A stretch of 51,459 nt of DNA from an uncultured Eubacteriales bacterium (GTDB lineage Bacteria; Bacillota; Clostridia; Christensenellales; Borkfalkiaceae): the NCBI GenBank assembly GCA_900540805.1, contig UQHL01000021.1:1-51459 (forward strand). The letters are read 5' to 3'. Positions 1-7,402 of the stretch are shown one piece after another. The translations under genes and the position numbers were made by a program. Numbering within the stretch: the stretch's first letter is position 1; each line of letters opens with the position of its first letter. The notes below the pieces were generated by a model. It was not told where the DNA came from, did not search any database, and saw nothing but the letters and a program-made list of their open reading frames with translations.

Positions 1-2
1 TT

Positions 3-620
3 GCCCCCGATACCATTAACGGCTTAAATCTCTATGCTTATTGTAATAATAATCCCGTAATGAGAGTGGATCCTGAGGGAAATAGCAGCATATCAATGAG
101 CACGATAGTTGATGCAGTAGCTGCTCTATTTGAAATAGCAATAGGCGGAGCTTTTGCGCTTGTAGGTCATATAGTAAAAACGGCACCGCGTCCCAATAAT
201 ATAGGAATAGGAATTTTTAGAAAAAATCAAATAGCTGATTTAGGAAAATTGAATACAGCTGCTAATATATTGGGGAAAATTTCTACGGCAGTTGCTGTTA
301 TTTCGACAGTAATTTCTGTCATTGATGGCATAAAGACTGGTATAGATAGTGGGTATTCCGCAGGAAGAATAGTTTCTAACGCAATTACAGATACAGTGAT
401 TTTTGGTGGAACTGCATTACTTTTAGGAGCAATTGGGGGAAAACTTGGTACTTTATTAGGAAGTGCGCTTCCGGGGTTAGGAAATGTGATCGGAGCCGTT
501 GTTGGGTTTGCGTTAGGCCTTACATTAGGTTTCTTTCTTGATTTAGAAGTTGGTGGAAAAAGTGTAATTAATCATATACGTGATGGCGTTTATACTTTTT
601 GGCGATGGTTATTCGGTTAA
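3..620 (+). CDS. RHS/YD-repeat polymorphic toxin, C-terminal end (5' truncated by window)
   Basis: The open frame runs in from the left edge. Its first residues read D-T-I-N-G-L-N-L-Y-A-Y-C-N-N-N-P-V, followed by D-P-E-G. This is the conserved RHS-repeat-associated core motif that marks the boundary between the encapsulating RHS shell and the variable C-terminal toxin. About 180 residues follow as the variable tail. The tail is strongly hydrophobic and rich in Gly and Ala (roughly residues 15-35, 70-95 and 115-165 counted from the internal Met at base 60) and ends in an aromatic K/R-poor stretch. No nuclease or deaminase motif is visible. RHS tails are known to be effectors that are swapped between strains; a membrane-inserting or pore-forming activity is my inference from the composition. 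The Met at base 60 is internal, not a start. A likely immunity gene follows 10 bp downstream. Confidence 0.8.
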   Translation, partial: APDTINGLNLYAYCNNNPVMRVDPEGNSSISMSTIVDAVAALFEIAIGGAFALVGHIVKTAPRPNNIGIGIFRKNQIADLGKLNTAANILGKISTAVAVISTVISVIDGIKTGIDSGYSAGRIVSNAITDTVIFGGTALLLGAIGGKLGTLLGSALPGLGNVIGAVVGFALGLTLGFFLDLEVGGKSVINHIRDGVYTFWRWLFG

Positions 621-630
621 GGAGTTTTTT

Positions 631-1089
631 ATGAATAATATTCGGGTTGCATTGACAAGTAAAATGTATAAGTTTTGGGGCATAATACTATCTATAGCAT
701 TACTAAGTTTCTTTATTTTATTGATAGCAAATTTTCAAGAAATTCCTTTATATGCCATAATATTTGTTTTTTTGACATTTGTTTTTGCTCTATTTGGTAC
801 CATCTTATGTTTTACTCATCGCATAGGTGTTAACAAAAATAAAAAAAGTCTCGTTGTGGTCAACTTAAGAAAAAAAGAAGTTCGGTTAGAAGATGTAATC
901 GATATAAAAGTAAATAATCGCTTTAGTATAGCTCCGAAAAAATATTGTTATATCGATGTAGTTTTAAAAGAGGATAGAATAATAAAAATCCCAGGTTATT
1001 CATCAATGATTGTGAGAAAGAATGATACGGAAAAAACTCAAAGAATTATTGAAAAAATAAAAGAAATAATAAAAACTACTAATAATTAA
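631..1089 (+). CDS. Putative membrane immunity protein for the upstream RHS tail
   Basis: The protein has 152 residues. The start at 631 has an AAGGAG-type ribosome binding site that overlaps the stop region of the RHS gene, so the two are translationally linked; the longer frame from 580 would overlap the toxin tail and is not preferred. Two hydrophobic segments near residues 14-36 and 40-62 predict a two-pass membrane anchor. A basic, beta-rich cytoplasmic domain follows (about residues 68-150), with a layout like a PH-type domain. I do not recognise a named family. A small membrane protein directly after an RHS tail is the usual place of a cognate immunity protein, and a membrane location would fit a pore-forming toxin. 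Function is inferred from position only. Confidence 0.65.
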   Translation: MNNIRVALTSKMYKFWGIILSIALLSFFILLIANFQEIPLYAIIFVFLTFVFALFGTILCFTHRIGVNKNKKSLVVVNLRKKEVRLEDVIDIKVNNRFSIAPKKYCYIDVVLKEDRIIKIPGYSSMIVRKNDTEKTQRIIEKIKEIIKTTNN

Positions 1090-1384
1090 ATTATGAATTT
1101 AGAGAGAAATTTAGCAAAAAAATATATTTTTTACAATAGTCGCATTTTTAGTCAAGAAGCGGGTGTAGGAATATTATTGCTAAATTTTTCTCTGTTTCTT
1201 TATGCGATCGTTGATTAATAAAAAGAGTCCTACAATGAAAGGGATTTTAATTGCAATAGGAGGAGGGGTAATTTCAGGATTAACGTTTAATCAACCGTTA
1301 ATTTCAAGTGTTGTAACTTTACTCACTATTGAATTGGGAAGATATATTTTTGAGAATTTAAGAGAATATTTTATAGGAGCTATC

Positions 1385-1732
1385 ATGAGTGAAGAGCTTA
1401 AAGAATGGATAGCAATGTTTGCTATTTTTTTGATTATAATAAGTATTGTGAATGTAATATTTAATTTTACAAATTATCGAAAAAGAATAAAAAATGGAGA
1501 ATTAAAAAAAGATTTTCCTTCAAGGGATAAGCGGAAAATTATAAGATGGAATGTTATATGGAATTTGTCCTTATGGGGTAATATAATAATATATCTTATA
1601 ATATCGTTAAGTTTAAGAAACCAATGGAGTATAGGTGCAGGACTTTTTATAAGTTTAATATATATTTTTTGTGTGGAAGTAATACTATATCCAATTGTTA
1701 AGAGGTATATTAAACAAAAAAATAAAAGCTAA
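1385..1732 (+). CDS. Small multi-pass membrane protein, possibly an orphan immunity gene
   Basis: The protein has 115 residues. The start at 1385 is preceded by AGGAG at suitable spacing. The frame is open back to 1202 with further possible starts at 1202 and 1235; these upstream starts lack a good ribosome binding site but would add a hydrophobic Gly-rich segment. Three membrane segments are visible at about residues 10-30, 60-80 and 85-108, with a basic loop between the first and second. No family is recognised. Base composition is very AT-rich, like the preceding immunity candidate and unlike the rest of the window. It lies between an RHS 3' end and a broken YD-repeat remnant, the usual place for orphan toxin-immunity modules. 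A strong terminator follows directly. Confidence 0.5.
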   Translation: MSEELKEWIAMFAIFLIIISIVNVIFNFTNYRKRIKNGELKKDFPSRDKRKIIRWNVIWNLSLWGNIIIYLIISLSLRNQWSIGAGLFISLIYIFCVEVILYPIVKRYIKQKNKS

Positions 1733-1750
1733 CTATAATGAAGAGAAATA

Positions 1751-1785
1751 AAAACGAGTTCATTAAGAAAATTGAACTCGTTTTT
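1751..1785 (+). terminator. Intrinsic terminator after the small membrane protein
   Basis: Perfect 12-bp inverted repeat (1751-1762 and 1773-1784) with a 10-nt loop, A-rich on the left and a run of T on the right. The flanking A and T runs make it plausible in both directions. It closes the RHS/immunity transcript. Confidence 0.85.
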
Positions 1786-1855
1786 ATTTGTATATAGACC
1801 TTAACACTGCAGAAAAAATATGCTATATTTACGATAATAACGAAAAAACAGATCA

Positions 1856-1954
1856 ACGATGTCGGTGAGATATACGTATGACAAACTTGGCCGATTGGTA
1901 AGGGAGGATAATAAAGCGAGTTGAAAAACATATTTCTTTGATTACAATAACGTC
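1856..1954 (+). pseudogene. RHS/YD-repeat remnant with in-frame stop
   Basis: Translation of frame 1865 gives R-Y-T-Y-D-K-L-G-R-L-V-R-E-D-N, a textbook YD repeat, then a TGA at 1922. The same frame continues with K-T-Y-F-F-D-Y-N-N, which matches the next part of an RHS repeat. No start codon or long frame supports expression. This is a decayed piece of a second RHS gene or a displaced copy of the one at the left edge, as is common where RHS genes exchange their 3' ends. Confidence 0.75.
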
Positions 1955-2175
1955 CATTATATGACAATGTTTTATTTAATGAAGTATGATTGATAGTTAT
2001 TAAAAAACGAATTGGCGAGTGAATGGCGTGTTGGGGCTGAAAGCCTTATATTAAAAGGGCTATAGCGTTATAGGGATAGGTTTAATTCCTGTCGGGTGTA
2101 TCAAATCATTATAATCCGAGCCTAATTGTGCCGATAAGCGACGGGTTCGGATTTATCATTTAGTTACAAATATAA
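1955..2175. other. AT-rich non-coding stretch with one stable hairpin
   Basis: No frame of note. A 10-bp inverted repeat with one wobble pair lies at 2113-2122 / 2144-2153 around a 21-nt loop, without a following T run. It is probably decayed RHS-locus sequence. Confidence 0.4.
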
Positions 2176-2210
2176 AAAAGGACTTGCGTTAATCTTCGCA
2201 AGCTCCTTTT
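2176..2210. terminator. Bidirectional terminator-like hairpin
   Basis: Stem of about 12 bp with a single bulge (2176-2188 with 2197-2210). A-rich left flank and T-rich right flank, so it could work on either strand. No confident gene ends here on the + strand. Confidence 0.6.
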
Positions 2211-2499
2211 ATTTTTATAATAAAAAGATATCTGTTGCCCGACGTCTTTTGAGAAAGTTCCTTGACTATATTTACGTTTTTACTTGTTTTCCAAAATCTT
2301 TGGACAGCTTTTTGCAGACCAAGATTTTTGCAAAGCTTTATTAGTAGAGGATCGTCTAAAAGGAATTGTTTCTCTCTAATGATTTTTTGTGAAAATATCG
2401 TATTTCCTTGTGTGCATGATACAATAAAATATAGGCTATATGTAATATTAGGCGAGTAAAACAAGAGAAAAACTTATCTAAATATAGAGACAATAATTG

Positions 2500-2547
2500 A
2501 AAAAACAAGCAAGTTAATCAAATTGGTTTGACTTGCTTGTTTTTTTG
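2500..2547. terminator. Strong bidirectional terminator
   Basis: A 15-bp perfect stem including A and T tracts (around 2501-2514 and 2531-2545) with a 16-nt loop. It insulates the AraC-led sugar cluster from the RHS region. Confidence 0.8.
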
Positions 2548-2849
2548 TGGAAAAACACGTTGTGATAAGGCAAAAGGAAAAATTTACTCTGAATTCAAGA
2601 TGTTAAATTTAGGCAATAATAAACAGGATGACAAAAAAATCCGAAAAATGATGTGATGAAATTGTTTTACAATTATATAACGGTCGGGCGTATTCGAAAA
2701 TGCGCGGAGGGGACAAACGGAAGAATTAAACCTACGGATGGGGTAAACGGAGATTTCTAAGGCTATAGGTCGATAGAATAAAAAAATAGAAAAATGTTAA
2801 AAAAAGACGATTAAACAACAAAATGACAAGAAGAAAATGCATTTTACTA
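2548..2849. other. Intergenic spacer upstream of the AraC gene
   Basis: About 300 bp of AT-rich sequence. I see no convincing open frame, RNA gene or repeat; only short unsupported frames occur. Confidence 0.5.
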
Positions 2850-2878
2850 TTCAAATTCATAGAAAAACGTTGTATTAT
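2850..2878 (+). promoter_or_regulatory. Probable sigma-A promoter of the AraC gene
   Basis: TTCAAA at 2850-2855 and TATTAT at 2873-2878 with a 17-bp spacer. It lies inside the open frame that extends upstream of the AraC gene, which argues that translation starts later, at 2928. Confidence 0.5.
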
Positions 2879-2927
2879 TAATTCAATTGGTGAGAGATTA
2901 AAAAAACAAATTTTCAAGGCGGCAGAG

Positions 2928-3863
2928 ATGACGGATAAAAGAGATAAAAAAATAATAGAGTGGAACGACGAGGAACCCTATCGGGAGCCGGTAGATGAAA
3001 CGAAACCTTTTGACGTACGCTATCCTTGGGAATTACGTTATAACAAATATATAGAAAATACACAGCTATCGATTTATGAAAGCGGTTGGCAGTATTGCAG
3101 TCCCGGTTATAAATACGGCCCTGCGCGCTGGGGATACTTTTTATTGCATTTTATCGAGAACGGCAGAGGAACTCTCACCGTCAACAACACGAGTTATAAA
3201 CTTTCCCGCAATCAGGTTTTTCTTACGTTGCCCGATACGGATACGACTTATACGGCCGATAAAGAGTTACCGTGGCATTATTACTGGGTGGGATTTAACG
3301 GCCTCAACGCTAAAGAATTTTTGATAAAATCCGGATTTATCGAAAACGGGATATACACAAAATCTTTTTCTTGTCCGGAAAAAATATTTTCTATTTTTAA
3401 GCAGATCAACGATTATAACAGCCGCGACGAGACAGCGTCTTTGGGAATGTTGGGCGGGCTTTACACTTTATTTGCCGAAATGTTTAAGGAAAATAAAAAT
3501 ATCGATTTGCCTGTAACTGAAAAAGAAAGTTATATCGACCGAGCTGTACGGTATATCAATGAAAATTACGGCCGTCCGATCACGGTGAAAAACATTGCCG
3601 AGTATGTCGGATTTGACCGAAGCTATTTTTTCAAAATGTTCAAAGAGCAAATAGGGGTTTCTCCGAAGGAATATCTCATCAATCAACGTATGTCCAAGGC
3701 AAGAAGCTTGATGAAGGACGCAGAATATTCCTGTTACGAAATTTGCAAAATGGTAGGCTACGAAGATTACTCCAATTTTTCGAAGACGTTTAAAAAAAGA
3801 TACGGAAAAACGCCGAAAGAATATATGGCACAACCATTTGAGGCCGATGCTCAGACCGAATAA
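2928..3863 (+). CDS. AraC-family transcriptional regulator
   Basis: The protein has 311 residues from ATG 2928. The frame is open back to 2823, but that extension covers a likely promoter and is AT-rich low-complexity sequence. The N-terminal half (about 25-160) is an AraC-type cupin sensor with the pattern H-F-I-E-N-G-R-G-T-L followed by the typical W-H-Y-Y-W-V-G-F. The C-terminal ~100 residues contain two helix-turn-helix units: first around I-A-E-Y-V-G-F-D-R-S-Y-F, second around V-G-Y-E-D-Y-S-N-F-S-K-T-F, ending in G-K-T-P-K-E-Y. Such proteins sense a sugar and activate a transport operon. It sits on the same strand 46 bp before an ABC permease, so it probably controls the genes up to 16.9 kb. 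Confidence 0.93.
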   Translation: MTDKRDKKIIEWNDEEPYREPVDETKPFDVRYPWELRYNKYIENTQLSIYESGWQYCSPGYKYGPARWGYFLLHFIENGRGTLTVNNTSYKLSRNQVFLTLPDTDTTYTADKELPWHYYWVGFNGLNAKEFLIKSGFIENGIYTKSFSCPEKIFSIFKQINDYNSRDETASLGMLGGLYTLFAEMFKENKNIDLPVTEKESYIDRAVRYINENYGRPITVKNIAEYVGFDRSYFFKMFKEQIGVSPKEYLINQRMSKARSLMKDAEYSCYEICKMVGYEDYSNFSKTFKKRYGKTPKEYMAQPFEADAQTE

Positions 3864-3909
3864 ACGATACGACGGAAGAAGATAAAACAGAAAATGGGAG
3901 CGAGGGGAT

Positions 3910-4890
3910 ATGAAAATAGCGGAAAGTAAAAGAAATATTTTCAGAAAGAAAATAGATGGAAAATTTCCGAAAGATACGAAAAAACGAACCGGCTTCGGAA
4001 AAAACCAACTGAGAAAAAATCTATTCGTAGTCGGTATGCTGTCGGTTGCGATGATTCATTTTTTGGTTTTTTGGCTTTATGTAAATCTGAGCTCTATTTT
4101 AATGGCGTTTAAGAACGTGACTTTGGAAGGGACAAAATGGGGCTTCGGTAATTTCAAAATTATGTTTGATAGTTTTGCAAATCCCGCTTCGGAATTGCGC
4201 GGCGCATTTGTGAATACCATGATTTTCTTTTCTATAAATCTCCTGGTCAAATTGCCTTTGACGTTTCTTTGTTCGTACTTTCTCTATAAAAAAATTAAAT
4301 TTTATAAGTATTATCGTTTTGTGTTCTTTTTGCCGAGTATCATTTCCGCAGTTGTGCTTACTTCGTTGCTGAAATATATGGTTAATCCGGGCGGCCCTAT
4401 TCCGAAATTGTATGAAATATTATGCGGGCGGGAATCTCCGTTATTCCTTGCCGACAGTGATTATGCGCTCGGCGTAATTATTTTTTATACGATTTGGTCG
4501 GGGTTCGGCGTAAATATTATTCTTTTTCAGGGCGCAATGAGCAGAATCCCGCCGGAAATCATCGAGGCGGGAAAAATTGACGGCGTGGGAATGACGAGGG
4601 AACTGTTTCAGATCGTAATGCCGCTTGTCTGGCCGACGATTTCTACCGTCGTCATATTGGCTTTCGTCGGTCTTTTCTCTTCCAGCGGCGAAATTCTGTT
4701 GTTTACCAAAGGGCTTTATGATACCTATACGATTTCCTATTGGATATTCGAAATGGTACAAGGCGTCAAAGGGACCGTCAATCTCGAATATGCTTCTACG
4801 GTCGGTATTTTTTTCTCGGCCATCGCGCTTCCGATCGTCCTGCTTGTCAAACGGGGACTTGAAAAAGTGACGGAAAGCGTGGAATATTAA
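3910..4890 (+). CDS. CUT1 sugar ABC transporter permease (UgpA/MalF-like)
   Basis: The protein has 326 residues; the start has a GAGGGG ribosome binding site. After a basic cytoplasmic N-terminus, six hydrophobic segments can be picked out (first around residues 40-66, last near 290-315). The EAA loop that contacts the ATPase is present near residues 215-245, with the E-A-G-K-I-D-G-V-G pattern typical of binding-protein-dependent permeases. It is the first of two permeases and forms a heterodimer with the next gene product. The solute-binding protein follows. No ATPase gene is in the cluster. Confidence 0.93.
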   Translation: MKIAESKRNIFRKKIDGKFPKDTKKRTGFGKNQLRKNLFVVGMLSVAMIHFLVFWLYVNLSSILMAFKNVTLEGTKWGFGNFKIMFDSFANPASELRGAFVNTMIFFSINLLVKLPLTFLCSYFLYKKIKFYKYYRFVFFLPSIISAVVLTSLLKYMVNPGGPIPKLYEILCGRESPLFLADSDYALGVIIFYTIWSGFGVNIILFQGAMSRIPPEIIEAGKIDGVGMTRELFQIVMPLVWPTISTVVILAFVGLFSSSGEILLFTKGLYDTYTISYWIFEMVQGVKGTVNLEYASTVGIFFSAIALPIVLLVKRGLEKVTESVEY

Positions 4891-4902
4891 GGGGGTGTGG
4901 GT

Positions 4903-5784
4903 ATGAAAAAAATCAAAGAAAATTCCTCTTTTACCAAAAAAAGCATACCTGAACGTATCGTATATGCGATCGTATTTCTCCTTTTTTTCCTTTACGCCGC
5001 AAGTCTGTTATATCCGTTTTTTTGGGGAGTGCTTTCCTCTCTTAAAGAAGTGGACGAGTATTTGGATTCTCCGTTTTCGTTTCCCTCGAAATGGCTTTTT
5101 TCGAATTATGCGTCCGCGTTTGAAATGTTGCAATATAACGACGCCAATTTTATTCAGATGATTTTCAACAGCGTGTGGTTTACGGTAGGCGGAACGTTGA
5201 TAGCCGGATTTGTCGTCTGTATGACCGCATATGTTGTCGCAAAGTACGATTTCAAAGGGAAAGGCTTTGTTTATGCGCTGTCGCTCGTAATCATGGTGGT
5301 CCCCGTGGTGGGAACGCTTCCTGCGCAGTATCGGTTGTATAATCAGTTACATATCACCGATTCTCCTTTGCTTCTGATCACTTATGCAAGCGGTTTCGGC
5401 TTCAACTTTATCGTGATGTATGGTTTTTTCAAATCCTTGCCCTGGGGGTATGCCGAGGCTGCGTTTATAGACGGGGCGACGCATTTTCAGGTTTTCTGGA
5501 AAATCATGCTGCCTCAGGCGTCGGCTTGTATTTTTGCGATTTCTATCGTTCATGCTATCGGGATGTGGAACGACTACATGATTCCCATGCTGTATCTCGA
5601 CCACATGCCTACGTTGGCTTCGGGCTTATATAGCTATCAAACGATTATGGAAATGGACACCGATTGCAATTATCCCGTCTATTTTGCGGGCATATTTATG
5701 TCTATGCTTCCTATGGTAGTTATTTACGGGGCTTTTCACAACGTCATTATGGACAATACCGCCACGGGCGGCTTAAAGGGTTAA
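4903..5784 (+). CDS. CUT1 sugar ABC transporter permease (UgpE/MalG-like)
   Basis: The protein has 293 residues. ATG 4903 is preferred because AAGGGGG ends six bases before it; a GTG at 4897 overlaps that site. Six transmembrane segments are visible, the first at about 16-40. The EAA loop (about 185-215) reads Y-A-E-A-A-F-I-D-G-A, as in MalG-type permeases. It starts 12 bp after the previous permease and is clearly in the same operon. Partner of the UgpA-like protein in moving an oligosaccharide or glycoside across the membrane. Confidence 0.93.
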   Translation: MKKIKENSSFTKKSIPERIVYAIVFLLFFLYAASLLYPFFWGVLSSLKEVDEYLDSPFSFPSKWLFSNYASAFEMLQYNDANFIQMIFNSVWFTVGGTLIAGFVVCMTAYVVAKYDFKGKGFVYALSLVIMVVPVVGTLPAQYRLYNQLHITDSPLLLITYASGFGFNFIVMYGFFKSLPWGYAEAAFIDGATHFQVFWKIMLPQASACIFAISIVHAIGMWNDYMIPMLYLDHMPTLASGLYSYQTIMEMDTDCNYPVYFAGIFMSMLPMVVIYGAFHNVIMDNTATGGLKG

Positions 5785-5809
5785 TAAATAAAAAAGGACG
5801 GAAAGAGTT

Positions 5810-7393
5810 ATGAGAAAATTGAAAATTTTTTCGACGGCGGCGCTTATTTTAGGCGGAATTATGTTGACAATGCCTTTTGCGGGCTGCGGACAAAAGGAAT
5901 ATGAAGATAATGAAAATACGGTCGTTATCGATTTCTTTAAGGGGGATTACGGAATAGATTTTATCAATAATCTCGCCGAAGCCTTTATGGAAAAGAACGA
6001 GGGAAAAACGGTTTACGTCAAAGATACGGTATTGAGAAATCAGATTATCGACAGGCTTAAATCGGGGCCCAAGAGCAACGATGCGGATATCGTCATGACG
6101 AACGGCGCCGCTTACGGTACAATCGGCCTCGGGGCCCAGTTCGGTCAGCCGGCAATCTTCGAGCCGCTTACCGAGGTATATGATTACATAGCGCCCGGAC
6201 AGACGAAAAGCATTCGGGAATTGACTCAGAAAGCCTTTAAGGACGTTACGTCGTTTACGATAGACGGCAATACAAAAGAATACTTTATGATTTGGTCCTC
6301 AGGGTTACAGGGGCTTATATACAATAAAGACCTTCTCAGTGAGGATCGTCTCCCTAAGACCACGGACGAGCTTATTGCATTGGCCGGAGAATTGAAGGAG
6401 GAGCTCAAAGGTAAAAATAAATCTGCGTTTATCTATTCGGGGTATGTGGATTATTGGACGCCGCTTCATCTCGTATGGTGGGCACAGTATGCGGGGGAGG
6501 AAGCCTACAATAAATTTTACGAGGGGGAAATCAAACAGCTGAATCCCTTTACGGGAGAAGAGGAATATACCCAAAGCCCTGCAATTTTTACGATGCCGGG
6601 CAGGGAAGAAGCGTTGAGCGTTATGGAAACGCTTCTGAAAAACAGCAACGGGTATTGTGATAAAAATTCCACGGCGCTCAGTTTTACGGACGCCCAACGT
6701 AATTTCCTCAAGGGGCAGGCGGCGATGCACCCTAACGGGGATTGGCTGGGTACCTCTATCGAGAAGGAGAACGCTGACGTAGCGTTTATGAAAACCCCCG
6801 TCATTTCCGCGATTATAGATAAGCTGGATACGGTTAAGGACGACGCCACGCTTTCCAAAGTGATTGCGTATATAGACGGCGACGAAGGCGCCGAATTGCC
6901 CTCGGGGGTTTCCGAGGCGGATTTGCAGACGGTAACCAATGCTCGGAATATGATTTATCTGGCATCTACGACGCATTTCGTCGGAATCCCTTCCTATGCA
7001 AACGCGAAGCCGCTCGCCAAAGAGTTCCTTAAATTTATGTATTCGGAAGAAGGCGCTATGATTTTTGCAAAATCGACAAACGGCGCAAATCTTCCCGTCA
7101 ATTACGATTATCTCGGAAACGCGGAAGTCGCCTCAAAATTTTCCGATTTCCAGAAATCCCGCCTTGCGATCATGAATGAAGACGCTATCGGCATTTATCA
7201 GCGCCCTCAGCATCCTATCGTTTATAAAGGCATGCTCGCCCCGTATTCTTATAATTCGGGCGTATTGGAAGCCGCGTTCGGCGCGACAAACGAAAATGAC
7301 CGCAAAACGGCGGCCGATATCATCAAGATTGATACCCAGAAATACGATACGACAGGATGGAACAACCTACTTAAACTCGCGGGCTTGAAATAA
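5810..7393 (+). CDS. Extracellular solute-binding lipoprotein, family 1
   Basis: The protein has 527 residues. A signal peptide is followed by the lipobox F-A-G-C with the lipidated Cys at residue 26. The body has the layout of a large CUT1 binding protein: an N-terminal segment of the I-D-F-F-K-G type, W-S-S-G-L-Q-G-L-I-Y-N-K-D-L at about residues 164-177 (the family-1 hinge-region pattern) and a late G-I-P-S-Y-A-N-A-K-P-L-A-K-E-F-L-K-F-M segment. At over 500 residues it belongs to the longer binding proteins, often used for oligosaccharides. It would deliver ligand to the two permeases upstream. The ligand cannot be told from sequence. Confidence 0.9.
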   Translation: MRKLKIFSTAALILGGIMLTMPFAGCGQKEYEDNENTVVIDFFKGDYGIDFINNLAEAFMEKNEGKTVYVKDTVLRNQIIDRLKSGPKSNDADIVMTNGAAYGTIGLGAQFGQPAIFEPLTEVYDYIAPGQTKSIRELTQKAFKDVTSFTIDGNTKEYFMIWSSGLQGLIYNKDLLSEDRLPKTTDELIALAGELKEELKGKNKSAFIYSGYVDYWTPLHLVWWAQYAGEEAYNKFYEGEIKQLNPFTGEEEYTQSPAIFTMPGREEALSVMETLLKNSNGYCDKNSTALSFTDAQRNFLKGQAAMHPNGDWLGTSIEKENADVAFMKTPVISAIIDKLDTVKDDATLSKVIAYIDGDEGAELPSGVSEADLQTVTNARNMIYLASTTHFVGIPSYANAKPLAKEFLKFMYSEEGAMIFAKSTNGANLPVNYDYLGNAEVASKFSDFQKSRLAIMNEDAIGIYQRPQHPIVYKGMLAPYSYNSGVLEAAFGATNENDRKTAADIIKIDTQKYDTTGWNNLLKLAGLK

Positions 7394-7402
7394 GGAGATA
7401 TC

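Noticed and set aside
1710..1967. Minus-strand frame of 85 codons
   Set aside because: Runs through a strong terminator and the opposite strand of the YD-repeat remnant.
2189..2464. 91-codon minus-strand frame ending in the terminator at 2176-2210
   Set aside because: No ATG in the frame (it begins with TTG), no ribosome binding site, no recognisable domain. The protein-like look is not enough; at most a decayed gene.
2823..2927. N-terminal extension of the AraC gene
   Set aside because: Contains a likely promoter (2850-2878), is low-complexity and lies outside the normal AraC domain.
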